Of a stretch of 64,000 nucleotides of DNA, positions 1-8,660 are shown one piece after another. The stretch is from JAUIAI01 sp041396585 (GTDB lineage Bacteria; Pseudomonadota; Gammaproteobacteria; Burkholderiales; Burkholderiaceae_E). Positions within the stretch are counted from its first letter, which is position 1; every line of letters begins with the position of its first letter. The stretch is taken from positions 186,001-250,000 of the forward strand of contig JAWKYG010000004.1 of NCBI GenBank assembly GCA_041396585.1, given 5' to 3'. The notes under the pieces were generated by a model. The model did not search any database. It was not told the DNA's origin and saw only the letters and a list, made by a program, of their open reading frames with translations. Position numbers and translations under genes: made by a program.

Positions 1-1139
1 GGGGCCAGATCGATCGATTCCACCAGCGCATCGCAGACGGTGCCGCGCGTGACATCGGCGCGCTCGTCCGGGTCATAGATGATCAGGGGCAGCCGGATCA
101 CCGGCTCATGAAACAGATCCTTCTCGCCCATCCAGTGATCGCCAAGATAGTCGCCATGATCGGAGGTGAACACGATCATCGTGTCCTGCATGCGACCACT
201 GCTCTCGAGGTAATCAAACAACTCGCCCATTGAATCATCGATCTGTTTCACCAGACCCATATAGGCCGGCACCACGGCCTCGCGCACTTCGTCGCGCGCA
301 AAGGTGCGCGACACCCGGTGGTTCATCATCGCGCCATAGACCGGATGCGGGTCCTGTCGCTCACGCTCATCGCGGATCACCGGCAGCATGTCGGCCACGT
401 CGTACATGCTGGCATAGGGCTGCGGCACCACATAGGGCCAGTGCGGCTTGATGTAGGAAACATGCGCGCACCAGGGCTGCTCGCCCGCCTGCTCCATGAA
501 GTCGATCGCCCGCCGGGTCAGATAAGGCGTCTCGGAGTGCTCGGCGTCGATACGCGCCGGCAGGCGCGAATACTTGAGAAACCAGCCCGAGCGCTCGCGT
601 CCGTCGCCATCGATCACGGTGTTCGCATAGCGCTCCCAGGGGTTGTCCCCCTCGTAGCCGTGCTCGCGCAGGTACTGGTTGTAAGCGGGATCGGGATCAT
701 GGCCCGAGTACGGGTGGATGCCGTCGTCACGCTCGAACGGATCGAAGCCGCATTCGGCGATTCGCACCCCGATCTGCGAGGCGGGATCGATGCCCAGCCG
801 GGACATCCCGGCCAGGTCTGCGCGCATGTGCGTCTTGCCGATCAGCACGGAACGCACACCCAGCGGGCGCAGATGATCGCCGATGGTCATCTCGCCAGCC
901 TTCAGGGGCACGAAGTTCCAGCTTGCCCCATGGGCATGCACATAGCGTCCCGTGTAGTAACTCATCCGTGAGGGACCGCACACGGGGGAGTTCACATAGG
1001 CTCGCTCGAAACGCACGCCTCGAGCGGCCAGCCGATCAAGATTCGGCGTATGCAGCGTCGGGTGGCCGAAGCAAGACAGGTAATCAGCACGCAGCTGATC
1101 ACACATGATGAAAAGGATGTTGCGCACGCCGCGGCCCAT
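1..1139 (-). CDS. sulfatase / phosphonate monoester hydrolase-like enzyme, C-terminus cut off by the window edge
   Basis: About 379 N-terminal residues of an alkaline-phosphatase-superfamily hydrolase. Visible family marks are the first metal-binding segment near residue 8 (ILFIMCDQLRADY), the C-x-P-S-R sulfatase signature as VCGPSR with the presumed formylglycine cysteine at residue 54, and a second metal site near residue 323 (FTSDHGDYLGDH). No signal peptide is seen, so the enzyme is probably cytoplasmic. The start is the ATG complementary to 1137-1139. Family members cleave sulfate or phosphonate monoesters, and substrate cannot be read from this fragment. The gene is not obviously in an operon with its right-hand neighbour, from which about 190 bp separate it. 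The product class is secure; whether it prefers sulfate esters or phosphonate esters is not. Confidence 0.85.
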   Translation of the reverse strand, partial: MGRGVRNILFIMCDQLRADYLSCFGHPTLHTPNLDRLAARGVRFERAYVNSPVCGPSRMSYYTGRYVHAHGASWNFVPLKAGEMTIGDHLRPLGVRSVLIGKTHMRADLAGMSRLGIDPASQIGVRIAECGFDPFERDDGIHPYSGHDPDPAYNQYLREHGYEGDNPWERYANTVIDGDGRERSGWFLKYSRLPARIDAEHSETPYLTRRAIDFMEQAGEQPWCAHVSYIKPHWPYVVPQPYASMYDVADMLPVIRDERERQDPHPVYGAMMNHRVSRTFARDEVREAVVPAYMGLVKQIDDSMGELFDYLESSGRMQDTMIVFTSDHGDYLGDHWMGEKDLFHEPVIRLPLIIYDPDERADVTRGTVCDALVESIDLA

Positions 1140-1289
1140 GCCAGTCTCCAGATTCGCCGGTGCCGCTCGCATGGGTCGATGCCTGCCGCCCCGCCTGCGG
1201 GTTCACCACTCAGCGATTTGCTCGGAAGCAGATGTTAGACCGGACGGGCATGACGTCTTGTGCGGGCGCCCCACCCCCCAACCCGCAGG

Positions 1290-1318
1290 ACCGGGCGGCG
1301 CGAGCGGCGCCGCCCGGT
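1290..1318 (-). terminator. GC-rich hairpin downstream of the small secreted protein gene
   Basis: A perfect 11-bp inverted repeat (ACCGGGCGGCG, 7-nt loop, CGCCGCCCGGT) lies 13 bp beyond the stop codon at 1331-1333. There is no clear U-tract, so it may be a rho-independent terminator of weak type or a 3'-end stabilising stem. Confidence 0.55.
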
Positions 1319-1330
1319 CGCTGGCCGTCA

Positions 1331-1657
1331 CTACTTCGCCTTCTGGCCGTCGTGCTTTTGCTTGGCGATCTTCACGCTCTGCCTATCCTCGGCCCGCTTG
1401 ATCCGCTTCTTCTCTTTCTTGGTGACCTTGCCGTCGGCCTTGGCCCGCTTTTCCATCCGCTCGACGCGCTTCTGGCCTTTCTCCAGACGCTTCTCTTCAC
1501 GTTTGGTCAACTGGCCACTCTCGACGCCCTTGTCGATTCGCTGCTGCTGACGCTCCTGCCGCTTCTCGTGCCGCTCACCCGGCGACTGCGCCGACGCCTG
1601 CAGCGCGAATGCCGCGAGCGAGACGGCGAGGATGGAGCCAAGCAAAGCCTTTTTCAT
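1331..1657 (-). CDS. small secreted basic, charged-helix protein of unknown function
   Basis: A 108-residue protein with a clear Sec signal peptide (MKKALLGSILAVSLAAFALQ, cleavage probably after ASA near residue 23). The rest is almost entirely Lys, Arg, Glu and Gln in long helical stretches (for example KREEKRLEKGQKRVERMEKR), suggesting an extended charged helix in the periplasm. The ATG at 1657 is chosen because the signal peptide begins there and a GAGAGA sequence precedes it; an in-frame extension upstream has no protein-like character. Similar short hypothetical proteins occur widely in Proteobacteria, but no function is recognised. It is probably a single-gene unit ending in the hairpin at 1290-1318. 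Confidence 0.7.
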   Translation of the reverse strand: MKKALLGSILAVSLAAFALQASAQSPGERHEKRQERQQQRIDKGVESGQLTKREEKRLEKGQKRVERMEKRAKADGKVTKKEKKRIKRAEDRQSVKIAKQKHDGQKAK

Positions 1658-1907
1658 GGGGGTTCTCTCTCGATCGGGTGTCGCCGGCGCATCGGCGATG
1701 CACAAACCGGTTTCGACACGCGCACGCAAGCGTAGCCGGCGCCGCGCCCCGCGCCAAGAGGTCATCACGGAATCATGGGAGGCGGATTTGCGGGCTTGCA
1801 ACAGCCGACCGGAGAGCGTCCGATAAGGAGCATCGATCCGATGGCATCCGATCCCCGGCCCGCAGCGCGCAGCGGACAGCGAAGTCCGCCCCGCGCTGGC
1901 GACGCCA

Positions 1908-2486
1908 TTACTTCGCGATTGCTTCGATCGCGATGTCGATGCGCACCTCATCACCGACATAGGGGGCGTACTTGCCCGCGTTGAAGTCGGAACGCTTCAC
2001 ATTCGTATAGGCATTGGCGCCCAGGGCCGGTTTCTTGGCCATGGGATGCGGCATCGACTTGAAGCTGGTGACGGTCAGGCTTACCGGCTTGGTGATTCCC
2101 TTGATCGTCAGATTGCCGTCGATGCGCACCGGGTTGTCGCCCTCGAAGACCACGGCGGTCGACTTGAAGGTCGCGTTCGGGTGATTGGCAGTGTCGAAGA
2201 AGTCCGCGCCCTGGAGATGACCGTTGAACAGATCCGAGCCGGTATTGACTTCCTTGAGGTCGATCTTGATCTCGACGCTGCCGGTCTTCGCCTCGGCGTC
2301 GTAGACCACGGTGCCGGTGGTGTTCTCGAAGCTGCTCAGCTGGGTGCTGTAGCCAAAGTGCGAATAGGAAAAGCGCGGGAAGGTGTGATTGCTGTCCACC
2401 GTGTAGGTCACCGGCGCTGCCAGCGCGCTGCTGACCAGGCCGGCGGCGAACAGGCTGGCGAGAGAGAGTTTCTGGAAGGTCTTCAT
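1908..2486 (-). CDS. YceI family periplasmic lipid-binding protein
   Basis: A 192-residue YceI-family protein with a signal peptide (MKTFQKLSLASLFAAGLVSS, ending ALA). The YceI core is visible: YTVDSNHTFPRFSYSHFG near the start of the mature chain, the TGTVVYDAEAKTGSVEIKID strand pair, HPNATFKST, and the ITKPVSLTVT strand. The family forms a lipocalin-like barrel that binds isoprenoid or other long lipids. The start at 2486 is set by the signal peptide and a GGAG a few bases upstream. A second YceI gene and a cytochrome b561 lie immediately upstream on the same strand with short gaps, so the three probably form one operon, perhaps for quinone- or polyisoprenoid-linked periplasmic redox chemistry (inference). 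Confidence 0.9.
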   Translation of the reverse strand: MKTFQKLSLASLFAAGLVSSALAAPVTYTVDSNHTFPRFSYSHFGYSTQLSSFENTTGTVVYDAEAKTGSVEIKIDLKEVNTGSDLFNGHLQGADFFDTANHPNATFKSTAVVFEGDNPVRIDGNLTIKGITKPVSLTVTSFKSMPHPMAKKPALGANAYTNVKRSDFNAGKYAPYVGDEVRIDIAIEAIAK

Positions 2487-2506
2487 GGAGTCTCCGGTCT
2501 GGATGC

Positions 2507-3067
2507 TCATTCGAGCTTGAGATTGAACTGAACGGTGACCTCGTTGGCCACCACATCGAAAGTCGCCCACATCCCTTCGCCGATTCCGAAGGCGCTACGC
2601 TCCATGACGAAGCTGCCCTTCATGACCGACTCGGGTGTGAGCTCGAAGGGGGCCCGCAATGCCATCGTGCGCCCCTTGATCGTCAGCTGGCCGAGCGCCT
2701 CGTAGCGGCGCGGGCCCGTGGCCTGCAGGCCCTGCAGCACGAAGCTGGCCCTCGGATGCTCGGCCGTGTGAAACCAGAGCTCTCCCTGCACCTCCGCATC
2801 CGCCTCGGACAGGCCGGTGTCGATGCTGGTGAGGTCGATATCGAAGCGGCCCTGCGCCTGCCCGGGTTTGTCAGGATCGAAACTCAGGCTGGCGTCGAAT
2901 GTCTTGAACGAGCCCTCGGTGCTCACCCCCATCTGCTTGACGCTGAAGGTGACCCGGCTCTGGTCGAGCGCGACAGACTGAAACGACTCCGCGCGCGCCC
3001 CCCCTGGCAGGGCGATGCTCAGGCCCAGGATCAGGGCAGCGGGGGCAAGGAGGATTTTCTTGAACAT
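2507..3067 (-). CDS. YceI family periplasmic protein (second copy)
   Basis: A 186-residue YceI-family protein with its own signal peptide (MFKKILLAPAALILGLSIAL, ending ARA). Core features are VALDQSRVTFSVKQMGVSTE, the HPRASFVL segment and GQLTIKGRTMALRAPFEL. It is clearly divergent from the neighbouring copy at 1908-2486, so it is not a recent duplication. It lies 16 bp from the cytochrome b561 gene and 20 bp from the other YceI gene. YceI-cytochrome b561 gene sets are common in Proteobacteria; the lipid ligand is unknown. Confidence 0.88.
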   Translation of the reverse strand: MFKKILLAPAALILGLSIALPGGARAESFQSVALDQSRVTFSVKQMGVSTEGSFKTFDASLSFDPDKPGQAQGRFDIDLTSIDTGLSEADAEVQGELWFHTAEHPRASFVLQGLQATGPRRYEALGQLTIKGRTMALRAPFELTPESVMKGSFVMERSAFGIGEGMWATFDVVANEVTVQFNLKLE

Positions 3068-3082
3068 GTTCAGGTTCCTGAT

Positions 3083-3603
3083 TCAGCGCATGCGGTTCAA
3101 CAAACCATCCTTGAACACGAACTGATGCCAGAGCGCGGCAGCCAGATGGCCCAGGACGGACAACATGAACAGCAGGTTGAGGATTTCATGGGTTTGCTGG
3201 AGCAGCTCGCCGAGCGGCTTGCTCTTGGCGACCAGATCCGGCAGCGGCAGCACCCCGAACCAGACGGTCTGCACCCCCTTGGCCGAGCTCATCAACCAGC
3301 CGCTGATCGGGATCACGATCATCAGCCCATAGAGCAGCCAGTGACCGGCATGGCCAGCCCGCGCATGATTGGCGACATCGATTCGGGCAGCGGCGGTGGC
3401 GGATGGCCGATCCGCCACGCCAGGCGTATCAAGACCAGCACGAAGACCGTCACCCCCGCCCACTTGTGCCACGAGTACAACTGCAGCTTGCGTGGCGAGA
3501 ACGGCAGCTCGTGCATGTAAAGGCCCAGCGCGAACAGACCGAGGATCAGCACCGCCATCAGCCAGTGCAGGCCGCGGGCGACAAACGTGTATCGATTCGA
3601 CAT
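3083..3603 (-). CDS. cytochrome b561 (one-base frameshift)
   Basis: A di-haem b561-type membrane protein of about 173 residues read in two frames. The first (from the ATG at 3603) gives MSNRYTFVARGLHWLMAVLI through HKWAGVTVFVLVLIRLAWRI. The second continues with GHWLLYGLMIVIPISGWLMS through HLAAALWHQFVFKDGLLNRM. Haem-ligand histidines are visible in RGLHW, YSWHKW, AGHW and HEILN. The frames join near 3350; restoring one base there gives a continuous 174-codon frame. The length and four membrane helices fit the family. Together with the two YceI genes downstream it forms a probable operon. The break is more likely a sequence error than a pseudogene, because both halves are intact. Confidence 0.82.
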
Positions 3604-3820
3604 CGGGTTGAGGATTCAGGCTCGAGGCGGCGCCACCCGCGCAATCCGGCACGGGCCGGTCATCACGCACCCTTGGCCGGGCACGCCGCGCGAATCATAG
3701 CCGGTACGCACGCAAACCGGCTCTGTCGGCCAGTCGGTCGCTTCCTTACAGCACGATGATCGAGCGCCTGCCGGCTTCACGCGGGGCCTGCCAGCGCGCG
3801 GATGCCTGCGATCGTGGCAC

Positions 3821-4747
3821 TCAGATGCGCCCGACTTCCGTCTCCTCGCCCGCCTCCAGGCCATGGGCCGCATGATGACGGATCCAGGACAGAAGCGCCT
3901 GAGCGACCGGCGTCGTCGAAGCCTCCCGGCGGCGCAGGACATGCACATCGAGCCTGGGCAGCAGATCCGGGATTGGCACCTCGGTCAGCCGCCAGGCCTG
4001 CCTCGTCTGGCGAAAGAATGTGGCCGGGAGCGTGGTCATGTGATCGGTGCGCGAGATCACGCCCAGCAGAACCAGCAGCGATTCGCAGACCATCGCGACA
4101 TTGGGCGGCGGCAGCCCCCGCTGGCGCAAGACCCGTTCGATGACCGAGCCGGGCCCGGGGCTGGGCGTGGCAAACACCCGAGACATCGCGCAGCTCCTCG
4201 ATCGTGCCGGCCGCCGCCAGCGATGCCCGTGCCGGCGAGACCACCAGAACCTCGCTCGCAAACAGCGGCTCGGCGACCAGATCACGCTCCAGTTCGCGCC
4301 CGGCCACCGAGGTCAGCGCGAAATCGAGCGCATCGGAACGCAGCTGTGCCGCCATTCGGATAGACGCCGTAGCGGGCACTCGACCCGTACCTCGGGGTGC
4401 TCGCCAAAGAACGATTCCAGCGCGCGCGGCACCAGCACCATCGAGCTTGCCGGCGAGGCCGAGAAGCGCACCGTGCCGGTCCATTGGCCGCGCATGTGGG
4501 CAATATGCTGCCGCGCGCGCTCGACCTCGCCGAGGATGCGCTCGGCATGCTCGAGGAGCTGCTCGCCGTAACTCGAGGCGCGTACGCCCCGGTTGGTTCG
4601 CTCCAGCAGCCGTACCCCCAGTTCGTCCTCGAGTTGGCGGATGGCGACCGTCAAAGCCGGCTGCGTGATGTTCAGCGCCTGTGCGGCCGCCCGCAGGCTG
4701 CCCGATTGCTGGACGACGCGCAGCGCATGCAGGGTCTTGAGCTTCAT
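3821..4747 (-). CDS. LysR family transcriptional regulator (two compensating frameshifts)
   Basis: The N-terminal helix-turn-helix is clear (MKLKTLHALRVVQQSGSLRA, then ALNITQPALTVAIRQLEDEL). The effector-binding domain follows in a second frame from about 4358 (MAAQLRSDALDFALTSVAGR) and returns to the first frame near 4180 (VFATPSPGPGSVIERVLRQR). One missing base and one extra base in a G-run would explain this, and the total length (308 residues) is normal for LysR proteins. The ATG at 4747 is preferred over the one at 4759 because GGAG sits six bases before it. It is divergent from the Rieske oxygenase cluster and is the obvious candidate regulator of it. Confidence 0.8.
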
Positions 4748-4867
4748 GGAGGGCTCCATCGGCGGGCACCAGTGATTATAAATTTATCGCAAAAATAACA
4801 ATTCATTGGATATCGAAGACCACCGGCGATACGCTTGCGCCATTCTTCCGCCGCCGGGACACACGCC
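4748..4867. promoter_or_regulatory. divergent LysR/Rieske-cluster control region
   Basis: The 120 bp between the two divergent genes contains an AT-rich block unlike the surrounding GC-rich DNA, with a perfect 10-bp palindrome ATAAATTTAT at 4778-4787 followed by an A-rich stretch to about 4805. LysR proteins usually bind such interrupted or AT-rich palindromes between divergent promoters. No convincing sigma-70 hexamer pair was assigned. Confidence 0.5.
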
Positions 4868-5919
4868 ATGAATACCTTCATCAGGAACTGCTGGTATGTC
4901 GCCGCCCATGCCCATGAATGCACGCCCAAGCCCCTGTCGCGGGTGCTCCTGGGCGAGCGCATCGTGTTGTTTCGCACACCGGACAGCCGGGTCGTGGCCC
5001 TGGAAGACAAGTGCTGCCACCGGCTCGCGCCATTGTCGATGGGTGACGTGGAAACCGACGGCATCCGTTGTCGCTATCACGGCATGAAGTTCGCACCGAG
5101 CGGGCGCTGCATCGAGATTCCGGGCCAGGCCGAGATCAGCCCGCAGATGTGTGTCAGGTCCTATCCGCTCATCGAGCGGCACGGCTGCTCTGGATCTGGA
5201 TGGGTGCCCCGCAGGACGCCGACGACACACAGATCGTCGATTGCCACTGGCACACCGACCCGGGCTGGCAGACAACCCATGGCTACATCCACTACCAGGC
5301 CCACTATCAGCTGATCGCCGATAACCTGCTCGACTTCTCCCACCTGACCTTCGTTCACCGCACGACCCTGGCGAACAATGCGTTCCCCAATGCGCAGCCG
5401 GCGATCGAGACCTTCGATCGCGGCATCCGGCTGACCCGCGAGGTGCTCGATATCGAGCCCTCGCCATTGCACAAGATGGCCGGCAGATTCGAGGGCCGGG
5501 TGGATTTCTGGAATCGCCAGGTCTGGTGGGTGCCGAGCATCTTCGAGAACTGGGCCGGCTCGGTCGAGGCCGGCGGTACGGGCCCGGCGCATGAGCGCGC
5601 CGGAGGCTTTCATCTGCGTCACTTCTCGTTGCTGACCCCGGAGACCGAACAGAGCACCCACTATTTCTGGATCCAGCCGTGCAGCTTTCCACGGCCGGCC
5701 CCTGAACTGATCCACAAGGTCAAGCAAGGTATCGACACCGCATTCGAAGAAGATCGAGAAATCATCGAGGCCCAGCAGCGCGTGATGAACGAACATCCGC
5801 ACGCCCGGCCGAAAGGGATCCAGAACGACCGAGCGTTGAACATCGTGCGTATGATGAATCAGCGGCTGTTGCGCCAGCAGGCCGCCGCCGAAGGCCATCC
5901 CACCGAGACCATGCCATGA
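4868..5919 (+). CDS. VanA-type Rieske non-haem iron oxygenase, alpha subunit (one-base frameshift)
   Basis: An oxygenase component of about 350 residues once one base is restored near 5184. The Rieske 2Fe-2S site is visible as CCHRLAPLS (C-x-H) and CRYHGMKF (C-x2-H). The mononuclear iron site appears as NLLDFSHLTFVH after the frame change. The N-terminus MNTFIRNCWYVAAHAHE is typical of vanillate demethylase-like (VanA) O-demethylases. Such enzymes hydroxylate or demethylate aromatic or related substrates using electrons from an FMN/2Fe-2S reductase, and one of that type lies at 8527-9435. The gene overlaps the dehydrogenase downstream by 4 bp (ATGA). The substrate is unknown. The break looks like a sequence error because both parts are conserved. 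Confidence 0.85.
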
Positions 5920-7043
5920 CCGACCCACGTCCGCTTACCGCCCGTGCCGCCGTCCTGCACCGCCAACACGGTGAGCTGCGGCTCGAGACCCTCACGCTGA
6001 ATGATCTGCGCGCCGACGAGGTGCTGGTGCAACTGGTAGCCACCGGCGTCTGCCACACCGACATCTCCTTCATGCACCGGCCGTTTCCGGTGGACAAACC
6101 CATCGTGCTCGGCCACGAAGGCGCCGGCCACGTGATCGCGGTCGGCACCGATGTGCGCGGTCTGAAGCCCGGCGACCCGGTGGTACTCAGCTTCGACGCC
6201 TGCGGCGAGTGCGAGAGCTGCCATGATCATGCGCCGGCCTATTGTCATGACTTCCTGGCCCACAACTTCGTCGCACAGCGCAAGGACGGCAGCACGGCCT
6301 GGCAGGGGGAAGGCGGCCCGGTGCGCCATGCCTTTTTCGGCCAGTCGTCGTTTGCCACCTATTCGGTCTGCCATGAACGCAATGCGATCCGGATCGACGA
6401 CGACCGCGACCTGGCCCTGTTCGGCCCGCTCGGCTGCGGCTTTCAGACAGGCGCGGGCGCGGTCCTGAATGTGCTGCGCCCACAGGCACACCAATCCATC
6501 GTGGTGTTCGGTGTGGGTTCGGTCGGCCTGGCCGCGATCATGGCGGCCAAGGCCCTGGGCGCCTCACAGATTCTGGCGGTCGACCGCCTCGGCAGCCGGC
6601 TCGACAAGGCCCGCGAACTGGGCGCCACGGCCACGCTGAATGCCACGACCGAACCCGACATCGTCGCCGCCATCAGGCGCCTCACCGGCGCCGGCGTGCA
6701 TCGCAGCCTCGATACCACCGCGAACATGCGCGTGTTGCGTCAGGCGGTCGAGGCGCTGCGACCGCGCGGCGTCTGCGGTTTCGTCGGTGGTGCCGAGGCC
6801 GGCAGCGAACTGTGTGTCGATGTGCGTGACGTGATGATCGGCGGCAAGACCATCCGTGGCATTGTCGAGGGCGACGCGCTGCCCGGCGAGATGATTCCGC
6901 GCCTGATCGGGATGTACCGTGAGGGTCGATTCCCGATCGACAAGCTGATCCGCTTCTATCGCTTCGACGAGATTCATCAGGCGATCGCCGATTCCGAATC
7001 GGGTGCAACCGTCAAGGCGGTATTGCGGATGACCGATGGATAA
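5916..7043 (+). CDS. zinc-dependent alcohol dehydrogenase (MDR superfamily, aryl-alcohol type)
   Basis: A 375-residue medium-chain dehydrogenase. The catalytic zinc site is indicated by GVCHTD near residue 47 and GHEGAGHV near residue 68. The structural zinc site is complete (C-x2-C-x2-C-x7-C in ACGECESCHDHAPAYC). The NAD-binding motif is VVFGVGSVGLAA near residue 195. The family oxidises primary or aryl alcohols to aldehydes. It is translationally coupled to the Rieske oxygenase, so it probably acts on that enzyme's alcohol product or on formaldehyde-like by-products (inference). Confidence 0.9.
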   Translation: MTDPRPLTARAAVLHRQHGELRLETLTLNDLRADEVLVQLVATGVCHTDISFMHRPFPVDKPIVLGHEGAGHVIAVGTDVRGLKPGDPVVLSFDACGECESCHDHAPAYCHDFLAHNFVAQRKDGSTAWQGEGGPVRHAFFGQSSFATYSVCHERNAIRIDDDRDLALFGPLGCGFQTGAGAVLNVLRPQAHQSIVVFGVGSVGLAAIMAAKALGASQILAVDRLGSRLDKARELGATATLNATTEPDIVAAIRRLTGAGVHRSLDTTANMRVLRQAVEALRPRGVCGFVGGAEAGSELCVDVRDVMIGGKTIRGIVEGDALPGEMIPRLIGMYREGRFPIDKLIRFYRFDEIHQAIADSESGATVKAVLRMTDG

Positions 7044-7145
7044 TCGCAGCCGCGCCCGGGCTGACGCTGTGCGTTTCGGCCCAGGCATCCTGCCTCGACC
7101 CTGGCCGGCCCGCATTGTCATGGGCCGGATATCCGGAGAGCCTGC

Positions 7146-8660
7146 ATGGCCGACACCCTGACCGCCGCCCGAACCGTTCCCGCCTACGAGACCGACATCT
7201 TCGACGATGCGGTCATCCTCGACCCGATGCCTCATTACGAGGCCATGCGCGAGCTCGGCCCGGTGGTCTGGCTGCCCAGCCAGGAGGTCTTTGCGGTGGC
7301 CCGTTATGCCGAGGTCACCCGGGTTTTGCGCGATCCGCTCACCTTCGTGTCCAGCAAGGGGCTGTCGCTGCAGAACAAGGTCAATGACATCCTGGTCGGC
7401 AGCACACTGAATTCCGACCCGCCGGCCCATGACCGCACCCGGGCGGTCACCGGCGCGCCGCTGCTGCCGGGTGCGCTCACCGAACATGCCGACCGGATCG
7501 AGAGCGCCGCCGAGAATCTGATCGAGGCGCTGGTCGCGCGCGGTGAATTCGATGCCGTGGCCGATCTGGCCCACTACCTGCCGGTGACGATCGTGGCCGA
7601 GCTGGTGGGCCTGCCCGATGCCGGAACCGGCAATCTGTTCAAGTGGGCCTCGGCCACCTTCAATCTGTTCGGGCCGGACAACCCCCGTGCCCGTGCTGCA
7701 TTCGACGACCTGAAGGAACTGCGCGAGTTCCTGAACATCTATGGGCGGCCGGGCAAACTCAAGGAAGGCGGCTGGGCAGATCGCATCTTCCGGGTCGGCC
7801 CGCAGCGCGGGATCCCGGTCGAGACCTGCGCGCAGCTGATGCGCGATTACATCAACCCAAGCCTGGACACGACGATCTCTGCCACCGGCCAGGCGATCTG
7901 GTTTTTCGCGCAGAACCCGGATCAATGGGACATCGTGCGTGCCGACCCGACCCTGATCGACAATGCGATCGAGGAAACCGTGCGCCTGGCCACACCGATC
8001 CGTGCGCTGTCACGCTATGCCATCCGTGACGCAGAGATCGCCGGCGTGCCGATCCCGCAGGGCTCGCGCGTGCTGGTCATCTATGCCTCGGCCAACCGTG
8101 ACCCCCGCAAGTACACCGATCCGGACCGCTTCGATGTACGCCGCGATGTGCATGATCATGTCGGCTTCGGGCACGGCGTGCACATGTGCATGGGTATGCA
8201 CCTGGCAAGACTCGAGATCCGCTGCCTGCTGCATGCGCTGGCCAGACGGGTCGAACGCTTCGAGATGACCGCCGAGCCCACGATCGCATTGAATAACTCG
8301 ATCCGTGCGCTGGCTACCCTGCCGGTGCGTGTGATCCCGTTGGCGGCAGCCGCATCGGCGGCGAACGCGTCGCCGCCGATGCCCATGCACGTGACGGCCG
8401 CCACGGACGAATGCTCGGGGCGGGCATTGCGCACTGCCGGCGACGCTGCCGAGCGGTCATCCGCGCTCGCCGGCCAGGCTCAAGGCCGACCCACACTGGA
8501 TCGAGGCGACGGTCGCCGGGCGCCGGATGCTCACTGCCGGAATCGTCGAGCTGATCCTCGAGCCCGCGTCCGGCGCCGAGCTGCCCGCGTTCAGCGCGGG
8601 CGCCCACATCGATCTCGAAGTCGCGCCCGGCCTGGTCCGCCAGTATTCGCTGACCGGTGA
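7146..8660 (+). CDS. cytochrome P450, CYP199-like; reading frame overruns into the reductase region
   Basis: P450 homology covers about residues 1-400. The I-helix acid-threonine pair is in INPSLDTTISATG, the ExxR motif is EETVR, and the haem loop is FGHGVHMCMG. The pattern is closest to CYP199-type para-substituted benzoate monooxygenases. After about 8345 the frame continues through an Ala/Ser-rich stretch and then reads non-protein-like sequence to the stop at 8658-8660, overlapping the reductase that is coded in another frame. A true P450 stop is therefore probably missing, or P450 and reductase are one fused protein: 7146-9435 less one base is 763 codons, close to self-sufficient P450s of the CYP116B type. 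The fusion is a hypothesis; the P450 identity is secure. Confidence 0.88.
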   Translation: MADTLTAARTVPAYETDIFDDAVILDPMPHYEAMRELGPVVWLPSQEVFAVARYAEVTRVLRDPLTFVSSKGLSLQNKVNDILVGSTLNSDPPAHDRTRAVTGAPLLPGALTEHADRIESAAENLIEALVARGEFDAVADLAHYLPVTIVAELVGLPDAGTGNLFKWASATFNLFGPDNPRARAAFDDLKELREFLNIYGRPGKLKEGGWADRIFRVGPQRGIPVETCAQLMRDYINPSLDTTISATGQAIWFFAQNPDQWDIVRADPTLIDNAIEETVRLATPIRALSRYAIRDAEIAGVPIPQGSRVLVIYASANRDPRKYTDPDRFDVRRDVHDHVGFGHGVHMCMGMHLARLEIRCLLHALARRVERFEMTAEPTIALNNSIRALATLPVRVIPLAAAASAANASPPMPMHVTAATDECSGRALRTAGDAAERSSALAGQAQGRPTLDRGDGRRAPDAHCRNRRADPRARVRRRAARVQRGRPHRSRSRARPGPPVFADR

